Shown: positions 1 to 10,324, numbered from the stretch's first letter. The stretch: DNA of 64,000 nucleotides from Pseudomonas sp. R-28-1W-6 (GCF_009799925.1 NZ_WELK01000003.1:186001-250000); one strand, 5' to 3'. Program-made: numbers and translations. Notes: a model not told the origin generated them from the letters alone.

Positions 1-1
1 G

Positions 2-724
2 CAACTGGGCGGCTACAGCGCCCTGAAGTCGGCACTGGTGGCGACCCTGCAGGAACTGGTGTCGCCGGTGGACAAGCTGCGCAACGAGCTGGCCCATCGC
101 CCGGACGGCACCTTCGGCCTGCAGGAGCAGATGCAGATCGCCAGCAGCAACCTGGGCAGCACCGCCAACAGCAACAGCATCGCCGCCTTCGAGGGCTTCG
201 TCGGCAGCCTGACCGCCGCCCGGCGCATCTACATCCTCGGCTTCGGCAACAGCGCCTACATGGCCGGCCTGGCCGCCGCCAACCTGGTGCCCTACTGCGC
301 CGACGCGGTGGCCGTCAGCATGGAGGGCGGCAACGAGAACGCCGCCTATCGCCTGGCCAGCATCACCGAGCACGACGCCCTGCTCGCCATCTCCCTGCCC
401 CGCTACTCGCTGGACACCCTGCAACTGGCGCGCTTCTCCCTCGAACGCGGGGCCAAGGTGCTGGCCATCACCGACTCGCCGGCCTCGCCGCTGGCCGCCA
501 TCGCCGACCACTGCCTGTTCGCCCCGGCCAGCCACCCGGTGCTGATCAGCTCCAACACCGCCGTGCTGGCGCTGATCGAAAGCCTGGTAGCGACCGTGAT
601 GACACGCAACAAGGAGGCAGTGAAGCTGGCCGCCGAGCTGACCGAAAGCGTGCTGTCCTACCTGCATGTGCCGAGCAGCGAGACGCCGGCACGCAAGCGC
701 CTGCGCAAGCGCAAGGAACGCTGA
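2..724 (+). CDS. MurR/RpiR-family transcriptional regulator, SIS domain (5' truncated)
   Basis: The reading frame is open from base 2, so the gene is cut by the window edge. About 240 residues remain, and the N-terminal helix-turn-helix is mostly outside. The first visible residues ([11 protein letters not shown]) resemble the end of an RpiR HTH. The rest is a SIS sugar-phosphate-binding domain, with a glycine-rich start ([13 protein letters not shown]) and a later [14 protein letters not shown] stretch where SIS proteins bind phosphosugars. The protein ends in a very basic tail ([11 protein letters not shown]). RpiR proteins usually regulate sugar or amino-acid catabolic genes in response to a phosphorylated ligand. 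The serine deaminase gene follows 106 bp downstream on the same strand, so it is a candidate target, but that is inference. Confidence 0.85.
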   Translation, partial: QLGGYSALKSALVATLQELVSPVDKLRNELAHRPDGTFGLQEQMQIASSNLGSTANSNSIAAFEGFVGSLTAARRIYILGFGNSAYMAGLAAANLVPYCADAVAVSMEGGNENAAYRLASITEHDALLAISLPRYSLDTLQLARFSLERGAKVLAITDSPASPLAAIADHCLFAPASHPVLISSNTAVLALIESLVATVMTRNKEAVKLAAELTESVLSYLHVPSSETPARKRLRKRKER

Positions 725-830
725 GACCCTGCCGGGCCAGGCGAAGAAAGGTAACTGCTGGTCGCTTCCTCGACCTTGGAATCGCGCCAGCGGGTGTAAG
801 CTTCTGACTGACCAGTCACAGGAGCACGGC

Positions 831-2207
<1,377 letters not shown>

Positions 2208-2299
2208 AGCGCTCTCGTAGGGCGGGTGGAACCCGCGCTTATTGAGCGCCCACCCAGGCTGTAACCACCCATTCCAGCCACTTTCTGCGCTGGCAGAAA
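2208..2299. other. Non-coding spacer after sdaA
   Basis: Short spacer between the sdaA stop and the inverted-repeat element. It contains a GC-rich stretch (GTAGGGCGGGTGG) resembling one arm of the palindromes scattered through this window, but I do not see a convincing terminator with a T tract. Confidence 0.4.
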
Positions 2300-2919
2300 C
2301 TTTTGGTTTCGCCCTCCCGGGCGAGTCACTTTCTCTTTGCTCGCGCAAAAGAGAAAGTAACCAAAGAGAAAGCGCGCCCGACATCCGGGTTTCGCTGCGC
2401 TCCACTGATTCGCTTCGCTCACCCTTCGGGCCAGCCTTCGGCTGTTACTCCGCTACGCTCCGTTTCCCTCCCTCCGGTGCTGCTCCGGGGGCCGCCTTAC
2501 AAGGGCCATCCCTGGCCCTTTAAGCCTCTCGCCGCATCCATGCGGCTCGTCCCCCTACGCAACACCTACGCTCGGCCTCCTGACGGGGGATCGGGCTCCG
2601 AGCTGCTTGAAGGTTGTGCAATAACAGACGAAGCAACTATCAGGCAGCGCCAAACGCCCCTTCAGGAGGGTGAGCGGAATCGTCGTGGAAGGGGTTGAGC
2701 GGCAGGGATGTCGCGAGAGCCGCGATGGGCCAGGGATGGCCCTTCGTCGGGGTGCCGCCCAGGCCGGGCCTCTGGAGCGGCGATGGAGCGAAACGCAGTA
2801 ACAGCCGAAGGCTGGTCACGAACCCCGCCGCAGGCGGGGCCGGATGCAGGGGCAAGCGTTTTTGCTTACTTTTTCCGCGTCTGGAAAAAGTGAGTCGCCC
2901 GGGAGGGCGAAACCAGAAG
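2300..2919. repeat. ~620-bp element of nested inverted repeats, no recognisable gene
   Basis: The ends are 30-bp inverted repeats, 2300-2329 and 2890-2919, matching at 28 of 30 positions. Two perfect 18-bp inverted repeats are nested inside: 2431-2448 with 2798-2815, and 2501-2518 with 2727-2744. Each end also holds a local hairpin: CTTTCTCTTTGC / GCAAAAGAGAAAG near 2330-2357, and ACTTTTTC / GAAAAAGT near 2871-2892. Open frames exist here but run across the palindromes, lack ribosome-binding sites and resemble no family I know. The structure fits a non-autonomous mobile or MITE-like element, or two facing copies of a ~300-bp unit. I see no transposase and have not established a target-site duplication. 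Confidence 0.7.
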
Positions 2920-2970
2920 TATCAGCAAAACTCGATAATCAGCCCGGCCTAGAACCCCATCACCCCAAAG

Positions 2971-3732
2971 TCACTGCCGCAACCGATACCCGGTCTTGAA
3001 CATCCAGCTGACGACAGCCACGCACAGCAGCAGAAAGCCCACCGTCATGCCCAGGCTGACCGCCACGTTGACATCGGACACCCCGTAGAAGCTCCAGCGA
3101 AACCCGCTGATCAGGTACACCACCGGATTGAACAGGGTCACCTGCTGCCACAGCGGCGGCAGCATGCTGATCGAGTAGAAGCTGCCGCCGAGGAAGGTCA
3201 GCGGCGTGACGATCAGCGCCGGCACCACCTGCAGCTTCTCCCAGCCATCGGCCCATACGCCGATGATGAAGCCGAACAGGCTGAAGGTGATCGCCGTCAG
3301 CACCAGGAACAGCGCCATGACCAAGGGATGGGCGATCTCGAAGTCGACGAACAGGCGTGCCGTGACCAGGATGATCAGGCCGAGGATCACCGACTTGGTG
3401 GCCGCCGCACCGACGAAGCCGATGAGGATTTCCAGGTAGGAAATCGGCGCCGAGAGCAGCTCGTAGATGGTCCCCGAATACTTCGGCATATAGATGCCGA
3501 ACGAGGCGTTGGAAATGCTCTCGGTCAGCAGCGCCAGCATGATCAGCCCGGGCACGATGAAGGCGCCGTAGCTCACCCCCTGCACCTGGGTCATGCTCGA
3601 ACCGATGGCCGAGCCGAACACCACGAAGTACAGCGAGGTGCTGATCACCGGGGTGGCGATGCTCTGCAGCAGGGTGCGCCAGGTGCGGTGCAGCTCGAAC
3701 AGATAGATGGCCTTGATAGCGTGGAAATTCAT
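2971..3732 (-). CDS. ABC-2 type transporter permease (YadH-like)
   Basis: 253 aa with about six hydrophobic segments and no signal peptide. The N-terminus ([33 protein letters not shown]) is typical of the ABC-2 permease family used by exporters. Length and partner match E. coli YadH (256 aa). It should form the membrane channel for the ATPase encoded 142 bp upstream on the same strand. The substrate is unknown; this family includes drug, lipid and polysaccharide exporters. A repeat palindrome occupies the gap to the ATPase gene, so the two may be transcribed together across it. Confidence 0.9.
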   Translation of the reverse strand: MNFHAIKAIYLFELHRTWRTLLQSIATPVISTSLYFVVFGSAIGSSMTQVQGVSYGAFIVPGLIMLALLTESISNASFGIYMPKYSGTIYELLSAPISYLEILIGFVGAAATKSVILGLIILVTARLFVDFEIAHPLVMALFLVLTAITFSLFGFIIGVWADGWEKLQVVPALIVTPLTFLGGSFYSISMLPPLWQQVTLFNPVVYLISGFRWSFYGVSDVNVAVSLGMTVGFLLLCVAVVSWMFKTGYRLRQ

Positions 3733-3750
3733 ACGGTGCCCTCATCCGGT

Positions 3751-3874
3751 CGTTGCAAAGCTACTGCGCTCGGCCAGGCTGCGTTGAAATCCGGTTCGGC
3801 CTGCTCATGTACGGTCTGTACACTCCGCGGCCTCACCTGATTTCGCCTTGCCTGACCTTCGCTCGCTACGCTTT

Positions 3875-3880
<6 letters not shown>
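3751..3880. repeat. ~130-bp imperfect palindromic repeat, copy A
   Basis: Fills the gap between the ABC permease and ATPase genes and runs into the last few bases of the ATPase gene. The end arms CGTTGCAAAGC (3751-3761) and GCTTTTCAACG (3870-3880) are inverted at 10 of 11 positions. The body (GCTGCGTTGAAAT ... CTGCTCAT ... ACTCCGCG ... TTTCGCCTTGCCTG) is clearly homologous to 63541-63678. It is therefore a dispersed chromosomal repeat, not ordinary spacer. Confidence 0.75.
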
Positions 3881-4798
<918 letters not shown>

Positions 4799-4886
4799 GG
4801 CAGCTCCTTGGCCAGGCGGCAAAAGGGCGATTGTAGAGCAGGAGTCGCTGCAAGCGCTCGCCAAGCTTGTCGGCAGCGCCAGGTTT

Positions 4887-4993
4887 TGTGGGAGCGGCTT
4901 CAGCCGCGAAGCAGCCAGCCGACAGGCATTTGATCGCCGCTACAGGTGCTCCGCCTCTGCGGGACGCGCAGCGTTCCCGGATCAGGCTCCCAC
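4887..4993. repeat. REP-like sequence, possibly an inverted pair (REPIN)
   Basis: 4887-4910 matches the typical Pseudomonas REP core TGTGGGAGCGGCTTCAGCCGCG, a short hairpin. The inverted word GCTCCCAC at 4986-4993 mirrors GTGGGAGC at 4889-4896, giving the spacing of a REP doublet. It sits in the 239-bp gap between the ABC ATPase and the SnoaL-like gene. The second half is much less well conserved than the first. Confidence 0.55.
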
Positions 4994-5037
4994 GCAAGCG
5001 CGTGGGCGCCATCGGATTGCATCCGGGCTACTCGCCC

Positions 5038-5463
5038 TCAAGGCTCCAGGCCGAACAGCGCCTGGCCGCTCTGCGGGTCGAACGGCACCGAGAAGTGTTC
5101 GTGGGCGATCAGCCAGCGCCCGCCCTGCCTGCGGTAGCCCTGGCTGACGCGCAGCCAGCAGCCCTGGCTCTTGCCCTCGGCGTCGGTGCCGGCGCAGTAG
5201 GCGAGGAAGTGGCCGAAGCCCAGCTCGCCGCTGGCTTCCTGCTGCAGTTCGCGAACCTCGAAGGTGGTCGGCCCGGCGCACATCTGCAGGCACATCTGCC
5301 AGTGCGCCCGGTAGGCGGCGCGGCCCTTGAATTGCAGCTGGAGGATGGCGTCGAAGGCCAGCACATCCTCGGCATAGTGCTCGATGATGGCGTCCAGGTT
5401 CTTCGCCAGGTTGGCGACGACCCAGGTGTCGATCAGGCCGCGCAGTTCGGAATTGCCGCTCAT
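5038..5463 (-). CDS. SnoaL-like / NTF2-fold protein
   Basis: 141 aa, the usual size for the SnoaL/ketosteroid-isomerase superfamily. The pattern is characteristic: an N-terminal helix (LRGLIDTWVVANLAKNLDAIIEHYAEDVLAFD) with the Y-x-x-D motif, then strands ending in GYRRQGGRWLIAHEHFSVPF. These are small cone-shaped hydrolase, isomerase or binding domains, and no catalytic function can be assigned here. It is the last gene of a minus-strand group with a DUF899 protein (18-bp gap), a YCII protein and an ECF sigma factor. That combination suggests a common, possibly stress-linked regulon. Confidence 0.8.
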   Translation of the reverse strand: MSGNSELRGLIDTWVVANLAKNLDAIIEHYAEDVLAFDAILQLQFKGRAAYRAHWQMCLQMCAGPTTFEVRELQQEASGELGFGHFLAYCAGTDAEGKSQGCWLRVSQGYRRQGGRWLIAHEHFSVPFDPQSGQALFGLEP

Positions 5464-5481
5464 GTCGTTCTCCTTGTGCGT

Positions 5482-6255
5482 TCAGGCGCAGCAGTCGTGC
5501 GGCGCGGAGTGGGACTCGCCATAACGATCATGGTGCCGGTTCCAGAACAGCCCCTTGCCCTCCAGATCGGGCATGCCGTCCCAGCCCTCGCCACGGCCGA
5601 ACGGCGTGAGGTCGAGGTAGTGGTAGGTGTTCATCAGCATGTCCAGGCCACGGGCGTAGGTGGAGTAGCAGTGGAACACCCGCTCGCCATCGCGCAGGAA
5701 CACGCTGGCGCCAGGCAGCTCGCCCTTGACGCTATCCAGCTGGCCCAGGCGCTGCAGCTCGGCCCGGTCGCGGTAGTTGTACTCGACCGGCGCCTCGGCC
5801 TCGTCGAGGGTCACGTGGAAGTCGTAATTGAAGCGGCTGCCGAACGACGAGTACCAGGGCAGCGTCCAGCCCATGCGCCGCTTGAAGGCCTCCAGCTCGG
5901 TCAGGGGCGCCCGCGAGACCAGCACCAGGCGGGTGTCGCGGGCCTGCAGGTGGGCCGGGTGGCCGATGTTGTCGACCAGGAAGGAGCAGCCGGGGCAGCC
6001 CTCGCCTTTGTCGCGGTGGTACATGAAGTGGTAGACGATCAGCTGGCGCTGGCCGGCGAACAGCTGGTGCAAGGGCACCTCGCCATCCGGGCCGTTGAAC
6101 CGGTAGTCCGCCGTGACTTCCACCATCGGCAGCTGGCGGCGCGCGGCGTTGAGCGCATCGCGCTGGCGGGTCAGGGCCTTCTCCTGCTCCAGCAGGGCCA
6201 GGCGTGCGGCCAGCCACTGTTCGCGGCTGGCGATCTTCGGGTATTCGGCATTCAT
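5482..6255 (-). CDS. DUF899 family thioredoxin-like protein
   Basis: 257 aa. It matches the DUF899 family, a thioredoxin-fold group of uncertain function. Visible family features are the core QLIVYHFMYHRDKGEGCPGCSFLVDN, with a C-P-G-C motif in place of the usual thioredoxin C-x-x-C, and the conserved LPWYSSFGSRFNYDFHVT. The end is HDRYGESHSAPHDCCA. A ribosome-binding GGAGGAG precedes the ATG at 6255. Its place between the SnoaL-like gene and the sigma-factor-linked YCII gene suggests co-regulation. An antioxidant or redox role is plausible but not shown. Confidence 0.85.
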   Translation of the reverse strand: MNAEYPKIASREQWLAARLALLEQEKALTRQRDALNAARRQLPMVEVTADYRFNGPDGEVPLHQLFAGQRQLIVYHFMYHRDKGEGCPGCSFLVDNIGHPAHLQARDTRLVLVSRAPLTELEAFKRRMGWTLPWYSSFGSRFNYDFHVTLDEAEAPVEYNYRDRAELQRLGQLDSVKGELPGASVFLRDGERVFHCYSTYARGLDMLMNTYHYLDLTPFGRGEGWDGMPDLEGKGLFWNRHHDRYGESHSAPHDCCA

Positions 6256-6281
6256 GGAGACTCCTCCCGGCAGCAACTGCC

Positions 6282-6333
6282 GTAGGGTGCGCCGTGCGCA
6301 CCAGTCAGGGTCCGAGCGCGCGGTGCGCCCTAC
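6282..6333. repeat. GTAGGGTGCGCC palindromic repeat, copy 1
   Basis: Arms GTAGGGTGCGCC and GGTGCGCCCTAC flank about 28 bp. The right arm overlaps the end of the YCII gene, and the TAG stop codon of that gene (complement of 6330-6332) lies within the repeat. Confidence 0.75.
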
Positions 6334-6674
6334 ACCTGCAGCTGGCGCACCGGCCGCACCTCGACGCTGCCGACCCGCGCCGCGGGGATGCCGCCGGCGA
6401 TCTGCAGCGCCTCGTTGAGGTCGCGCGCCTCGATCAGGTAGAAGCCGGCCAGCTGCTCCTTGGTTTCGGCGAACGGCCCGTCGGTGATGCTCAGCTTGCC
6501 GCCGCGCATGCGCACCGTGGTGGCGCTGGCGACCGGCTCCAGCGGCTCGGCGGCGAGCAGCCGGCCGCTCTGCTGGACGCTCTGGAAGTAGTCGAGGCAT
6601 TCGCCGTCGCGCGGGCTCTCCGGCAGGCTGTGCAGCAGCTTCTCGTCGCTGTAGATCAGACACAGGTATTTCAT
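6330..6674 (-). CDS. YCII/DGPF-domain protein, ECF-sigma partner
   Basis: 114 aa YCII-related (DGPF) protein: MKYLCLIYSDE at the N-terminus, ITDGPFAETKEQLAGFYLIEARDLNEAL in the middle. The D-G-P-F-x-E-x-K-E motif defines the subgroup. These proteins are regularly encoded next to ECF42-type sigma factors, as here, where the sigma gene lies 88 bp upstream on the same strand. Their biochemical function is not settled. The ATG at 6674 follows GGAGAA and starts the conserved strand. Seven more codons are open upstream but not conserved. The stop codon is supplied by a short palindromic repeat. Confidence 0.88.
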   Translation of the reverse strand: MKYLCLIYSDEKLLHSLPESPRDGECLDYFQSVQQSGRLLAAEPLEPVASATTVRMRGGKLSITDGPFAETKEQLAGFYLIEARDLNEALQIAGGIPAARVGSVEVRPVRQLQV

Positions 6675-6762
6675 CGTCGTTCTCCCTGGCAGCATGGAGG
6701 AGCTGCCTTACCCAGTAGTCGGGCGGTGCCCGGGCAAATCGACAAGGCCCGCCAAAAACTTT

Positions 6763-8001
6763 TCAGCCCGCCGGCAACTCGGCCAGGCGGCGTTCGAGGA
6801 ACTGCCGGTCGGCACCCTGCTGGCTCAGCTGCAGGGCGCGCCGGTAGGCCACGCGCGCCGCCTCCCAACGGCCCAGGCGACGGTTCAGGTCGGCACGGGC
6901 GGCATGCGCCAGGTGGTAGTCGGCCAGCTCGCCGCGCGCCAGCAGCGCCTCGATCAGCTGCAGGCCGGCCGCCGGGCCATCGCGCATGGCCAGGGCCACC
7001 GCGCGGTTGAGTTCGATCACCGGCGAGGGTGTGGCGCGCAGCAGCACGTCGTACAGGCCGACGATCTGCGCCCAGTCGGTGGCGGCCATGCTCGGCGCCT
7101 CGGCGTGCACCGCGGCGATGGCCGCCTGCAGGCTGTAGGGACCAAAGCGCCGCGACTGCAGGGCGGCCAGTACCAGCGCCTCGCCCTCGGCGATCAGCGC
7201 CCGGTCCCAGCGGCTGCGGTCCTGTTCCTCCAGCAGGATCGGCTCGCCGGCCGCCGAAGTGCGCGCCGCGCGCCGCGACTCGTGCAGCAGCATCAGCGCC
7301 AGCAGGCCCTGCACTTCCGCCTCGGGCAGCAGCTCCAGCAGCAGGCGGCCGAGGCGGATGGCCTCGGCGCACAGGTGCTGGCGGGTCAGCTCCGGGCCGG
7401 CGCTGGCGAAGTAGCCCTCGTTGAACACCAGGTAGACCACCTGCAGCACCGCCTGCAGACGCTCGGCCAGCTCGCTGCGCCCCGGCACTTCATAGGGGAT
7501 GCGCGCATCGCGGATCTTGTGCTTGGCCCGCACGATGCGCTGGGCGATGGTGCTCGGCGTGGCGAGGAAGGCGCGGGCGATTTCCTCGGTGCTGAGGTCG
7601 CAGACCTCGCGCAGGGTCAGGGCCACCTGGGCGTCCGCCGCCAGGGCCGGGTGGCAGCAGGTGAACACCAGGCGCAGGCGGTCGTCTTCCAGCAGTTCGC
7701 CCTCGCCCACCTCGCCGGCGGCGAGCGGCTCGGGGCTGTCCTCAAGGGCCTGGAAGCGCGCCTGGCGGCGTAACTGGTCGATGGCCTTGAAGCGCCCGGC
7801 CGACACCAGCCAGGCGCGCGGATTGGCCGGCACGCCTTGGCTCGGCCACTGCTCCAGAGCGGCGCGGAAGGCCTCGTGCAGGGCCTCCTCGGCCAGGTCG
7901 AAATCGCCGAGCAGGCGAATCAGGGTCGCCAGCACCCGCCGCGATTCCTCGCGGTACAGGCCTTCCAGCGTCGTCTCGAATTGCTTCGCTTGTCGATCCA
8001 T
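6763..8001 (-). CDS. RNA polymerase ECF sigma factor, ECF42-like with C-terminal extension
   Basis: 412 aa, about twice a normal ECF sigma factor. Region 2 covers roughly residues 10-80 (DLAEEALHEAFRAALEQWP, then RAWLVSAGRFKAIDQLRR). Region 4 follows at about 110-170 with an HTH in STEEIARAFLATPSTIAQRIVRAKHKIR. The remaining ~230 residues are helical and TPR-like (ELNRAVALAMRDGPAAGLQLIEALL), as in ECF42/SigJ-type factors. In that group the extension, not an anti-sigma factor, is thought to control activity, and I see no anti-sigma gene nearby. The downstream YCII, DUF899 and SnoaL-like genes are the likely regulon. The inducing signal cannot be read from sequence. Confidence 0.92.
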   Translation of the reverse strand: MDRQAKQFETTLEGLYREESRRVLATLIRLLGDFDLAEEALHEAFRAALEQWPSQGVPANPRAWLVSAGRFKAIDQLRRQARFQALEDSPEPLAAGEVGEGELLEDDRLRLVFTCCHPALAADAQVALTLREVCDLSTEEIARAFLATPSTIAQRIVRAKHKIRDARIPYEVPGRSELAERLQAVLQVVYLVFNEGYFASAGPELTRQHLCAEAIRLGRLLLELLPEAEVQGLLALMLLHESRRAARTSAAGEPILLEEQDRSRWDRALIAEGEALVLAALQSRRFGPYSLQAAIAAVHAEAPSMAATDWAQIVGLYDVLLRATPSPVIELNRAVALAMRDGPAAGLQLIEALLARGELADYHLAHAARADLNRRLGRWEAARVAYRRALQLSQQGADRQFLERRLAELPAG

Positions 8002-8093
8002 CGCCTCGTCCGTTTGCGCGCTAGAGCCAAGAGCCTAACCACTGCAGCGGCATGATGCAGCTGAGACGACGGGCGGCTGGCGGCACGCCGCCA

Positions 8094-8804
8094 TCAGCGG
8101 CGCTTGAGGTTGGAGCGCAGCTTGTAGCGGTCGCCGGGATGGATCAGCCGCGCGTAGCTGATCAGGTGCTCGTCGGACCAGGTGCGCCGGATCATCGACA
8201 GGCACGGCGCGGCCGGGTCGATATCCAGCCAGGCGGCGGTTTGCCCATCCACCAGCACGGCCTCGACCACATGCTCGACATCGCTGATCGGGCAGCTGGC
8301 CACCAGTACCTCGTTGGGCGTCTGCCTGGCAAAGTCGCTCTGCAGGTAGTGCGGCACCCAGCGCGGGTTGACGAAGCGGTCTTCCAGCTGGATCGGCACG
8401 CCGTTCTCGCGGTGCACCAGGATGCTGTGGAACACCTGGGCGCCCAGGCGCAGGCCGAGGCGCAGGGCCACCTCGTCGTCGGCCTCGATGGCTTCGCAGC
8501 GCAACACGTCGTTGCTGTAGGCATGCCCGCGGCCGCGCACTTCGGCAGCGATATTGAGCACTTCATGCAGCGAGGATTCGGCCTTGCGGTCGGTGACGAA
8601 GGTGCCAAGGCCGGCCTGGCGCACCAGGTAGCCCTGCTGCACCAGGTTGTTGATCGCCTTGTTGGCGGTCATCCGGCTGACCGAGAAGTCCCGTGCCAGT
8701 TGCTCTTCCGGGGGAATCTGGTGATTGACCGGATAGTCGCCGCCATGGATACGCTCCAGCAGAAACTCTTCAATCGCCTTGTAGCGCGGGGTGGTACTGC
8801 TCAC
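8094..8804 (-). CDS. hutC: Histidine utilisation repressor HutC (GntR family, UTRA domain)
   Basis: 236 aa from a GTG start preceded by AAGGAG. The N-terminal GntR winged helix covers about residues 1-75 (EEQLARDFSVSRMTANKAINNLVQQGYLVRQAGLGTFV). The C-terminal UTRA ligand-binding domain covers about 90-230 and ends CLSMIRRTWSDEHLISYARLIHPGDRYKL. HutC represses hut genes, and urocanate releases it. It is the last gene of the minus-strand hut run, 91 bp after the antiporter gene. Two palindromic TGTATATACA operators at the hutI-hutD divergence are its expected targets. Longer in-frame starts upstream add unrelated sequence. Confidence 0.93.
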   Translation of the reverse strand: MSSTTPRYKAIEEFLLERIHGGDYPVNHQIPPEEQLARDFSVSRMTANKAINNLVQQGYLVRQAGLGTFVTDRKAESSLHEVLNIAAEVRGRGHAYSNDVLRCEAIEADDEVALRLGLRLGAQVFHSILVHRENGVPIQLEDRFVNPRWVPHYLQSDFARQTPNEVLVASCPISDVEHVVEAVLVDGQTAAWLDIDPAAPCLSMIRRTWSDEHLISYARLIHPGDRYKLRSNLKRR

Positions 8805-8895
8805 GACGGCTCCTTGAGGTGGTACCCGGTGCGCCGATGATAGCGAGCGCCCATGGGCGGCGCCATCTGCGCAGCCCATGAGCAGCAGGGCCGTG

Positions 8896-10236
8896 TCAGA
8901 GCAGCATGGCGGCAACCCAGCCGGCCGCGAGCAACGGCAGGTTGAAGTGCAGGAAGGTCGGCACCACGGTGTCCCAGATATGGTCGTGCTGGCCATCGGC
9001 GTTCAGCCCGGCGGTTGGCCCCAGGGTCGAGTCCGAGGCCGGCGAGCCGGCATCCCCCAGGGCCGCGGCGGTGCCCACCAGGGCGATGATGGCCAGTGGC
9101 GAGAAGCCGAAGCTGATGCCCAGCGGCACGTAGATGGCGGCGATGATCGGCACGGTGGAGAAGGACGAGCCGATGCCCATGGTGATCAGCAGCCCCACCA
9201 GCAGCATGATCAGCGCCGCCAGGCCGCGGTTGTCGCCGATCAGTTCGACCGAATCGCTGACCAGCCCGGGCAGTTCGCCGGTAGCCGTCATCACCGCGGC
9301 GAAGCCGGCGGCGGCGATCATGATGAAGCCGACCAGGGCCATCAGGCGCATGCCCTGGGTGAACACATCGTCCTGCTCGGCCCAGCTGATCACCCCGCTG
9401 AGCGAGATCACGGCAAAGCCGATCAGGCCGCCGAACACCATCGAACCGCTCCACAGTTGCACGCCCAGGGCCAGCAGCAGGGCCAGGGCGATCAGGCCGA
9501 GCTGGCGCGCGCTCAGCGGCGTGCTACTGGCGCTGAGGTGCTCGCCGGCCACCGCCAGTTCCTCATAGACCCGCTTGCGCCGGTAGCTGTACACCGCGAT
9601 GAGCAGCCCCAGCACCATGCCCAGGGCCGGGATCAGCATGGCGTGCGGGGCCATTTCGCGGCTGACGGTCAACCCCTGGGCATTGCCGGCCTGGTTGATG
9701 TTGCCGATCAGGATGTCGTTGAGAAAGATGGTGCCGAAGCCGATCGGCAGCGACATGTAGGTCACGGTAATGGCGAAGGTGATGGCGCAGGCGGTCAGCC
9801 GACGATCCAGCTGCAGGCGGTTCATCACGTGCAGCAGCGGCGGCACCAGAATCGGGATGAAGGCGATATGCACCGGGATGATGGTCTCGGCGGCGAAGCC
9901 GGCGAGGATCAGGCTGACCAGCATGCCCCATTTGACCAGGGCCAGCTCACCGGCCTGGTGATGGCTGCGCCCCAGGTGCTCGACCACCCGCGCCGACAGG
10001 CGCTGGGCAATGCCGGTGCGCGACAGCGCCACGGCGAAGGCGCCCAGGGTGGCGTAGGCCAGGGCCACCCCGGCGCCACCACCCAGGCCCTTGTTGAAGG
10101 CCTCGATGATCGCGCCGATCGGCATGCCCGCCGCCAGCCCGCCGACCACGGCCGCCACCACCAGGGCGAAGACCACGGACACCCGCAGCATCGACAGGGT
10201 GACCATGACCAGTACCGCCAATACGATTGAATTCAT
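8896..10236 (-). CDS. Na+/H+ antiporter-family membrane transporter in the hut operon
   Basis: 446 aa with about 11-12 hydrophobic segments, related to the NhaC-type Na+/H+ antiporter family. It contains a polar intramembrane loop LGDAGSPASDSTLGPTAGLNADGQHDHIWDT near the end and IPVHIAFIPILVPPLL in the middle. Its place between hutH and hutC suggests that in this cluster it moves histidine, urocanate or a pathway ion rather than serving general sodium homeostasis. That is inference from context. The ATG at 10236 follows AAGAGGAG. An AACAACAA tract lies directly upstream of the ribosome-binding site, and a strong hairpin separates the gene from hutH. Confidence 0.85.
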   Translation of the reverse strand: MNSIVLAVLVMVTLSMLRVSVVFALVVAAVVGGLAAGMPIGAIIEAFNKGLGGGAGVALAYATLGAFAVALSRTGIAQRLSARVVEHLGRSHHQAGELALVKWGMLVSLILAGFAAETIIPVHIAFIPILVPPLLHVMNRLQLDRRLTACAITFAITVTYMSLPIGFGTIFLNDILIGNINQAGNAQGLTVSREMAPHAMLIPALGMVLGLLIAVYSYRRKRVYEELAVAGEHLSASSTPLSARQLGLIALALLLALGVQLWSGSMVFGGLIGFAVISLSGVISWAEQDDVFTQGMRLMALVGFIMIAAAGFAAVMTATGELPGLVSDSVELIGDNRGLAALIMLLVGLLITMGIGSSFSTVPIIAAIYVPLGISFGFSPLAIIALVGTAAALGDAGSPASDSTLGPTAGLNADGQHDHIWDTVVPTFLHFNLPLLAAGWVAAMLL

Positions 10237-10242
10237 TGCGAC

Positions 10243-10264
10243 TCCTCTTGTTGTTGTTTTTTGC
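10243..10264 (-). promoter_or_regulatory. Candidate Hfq/Crc (CA-motif) site and RBS of the antiporter gene
   Basis: Read on the minus strand, the mRNA has an A-rich AANAANAA tract (CAAAAAACAACAACAAGAGG) running straight into the AGAGGAG ribosome-binding site. In Pseudomonas such CA motifs are the sequences bound by Hfq with Crc to block translation during catabolite repression. No other hut leader in this window shows one. Sequence match only. Confidence 0.5.
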
Positions 10265-10279
10265 GCCAAGAAGCCCCCG

Positions 10280-10303
10280 TGGCCCGTGTCGGAACACGGG
10301 CCA
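10280..10303 (-). terminator. Intercistronic hairpin between hutH and the antiporter gene
   Basis: Perfect 10-bp arms TGGCCCGTGT / ACACGGGCCA around a 4-base loop, 22 bp after the hutH stop. The downstream RNA has an A-rich rather than U-rich stretch. It may therefore stabilise the upstream mRNA end or attenuate readthrough instead of being a classical intrinsic terminator. Confidence 0.55.
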
Positions 10304-10324
10304 GGTGGGTATTGCGGGGAAAGG

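Noticed and set aside
2242..2952. Several overlapping short frames inside the inverted-repeat element
   Set aside because: They read through the palindromes in different frames, have no ribosome-binding sites, and the sequence shows repeat structure rather than codon structure.
4867..6285. 472-codon plus-strand frame across the SnoaL and DUF899 genes
   Set aside because: Antisense shadow; the two minus-strand genes have recognisable families and ribosome-binding sites.
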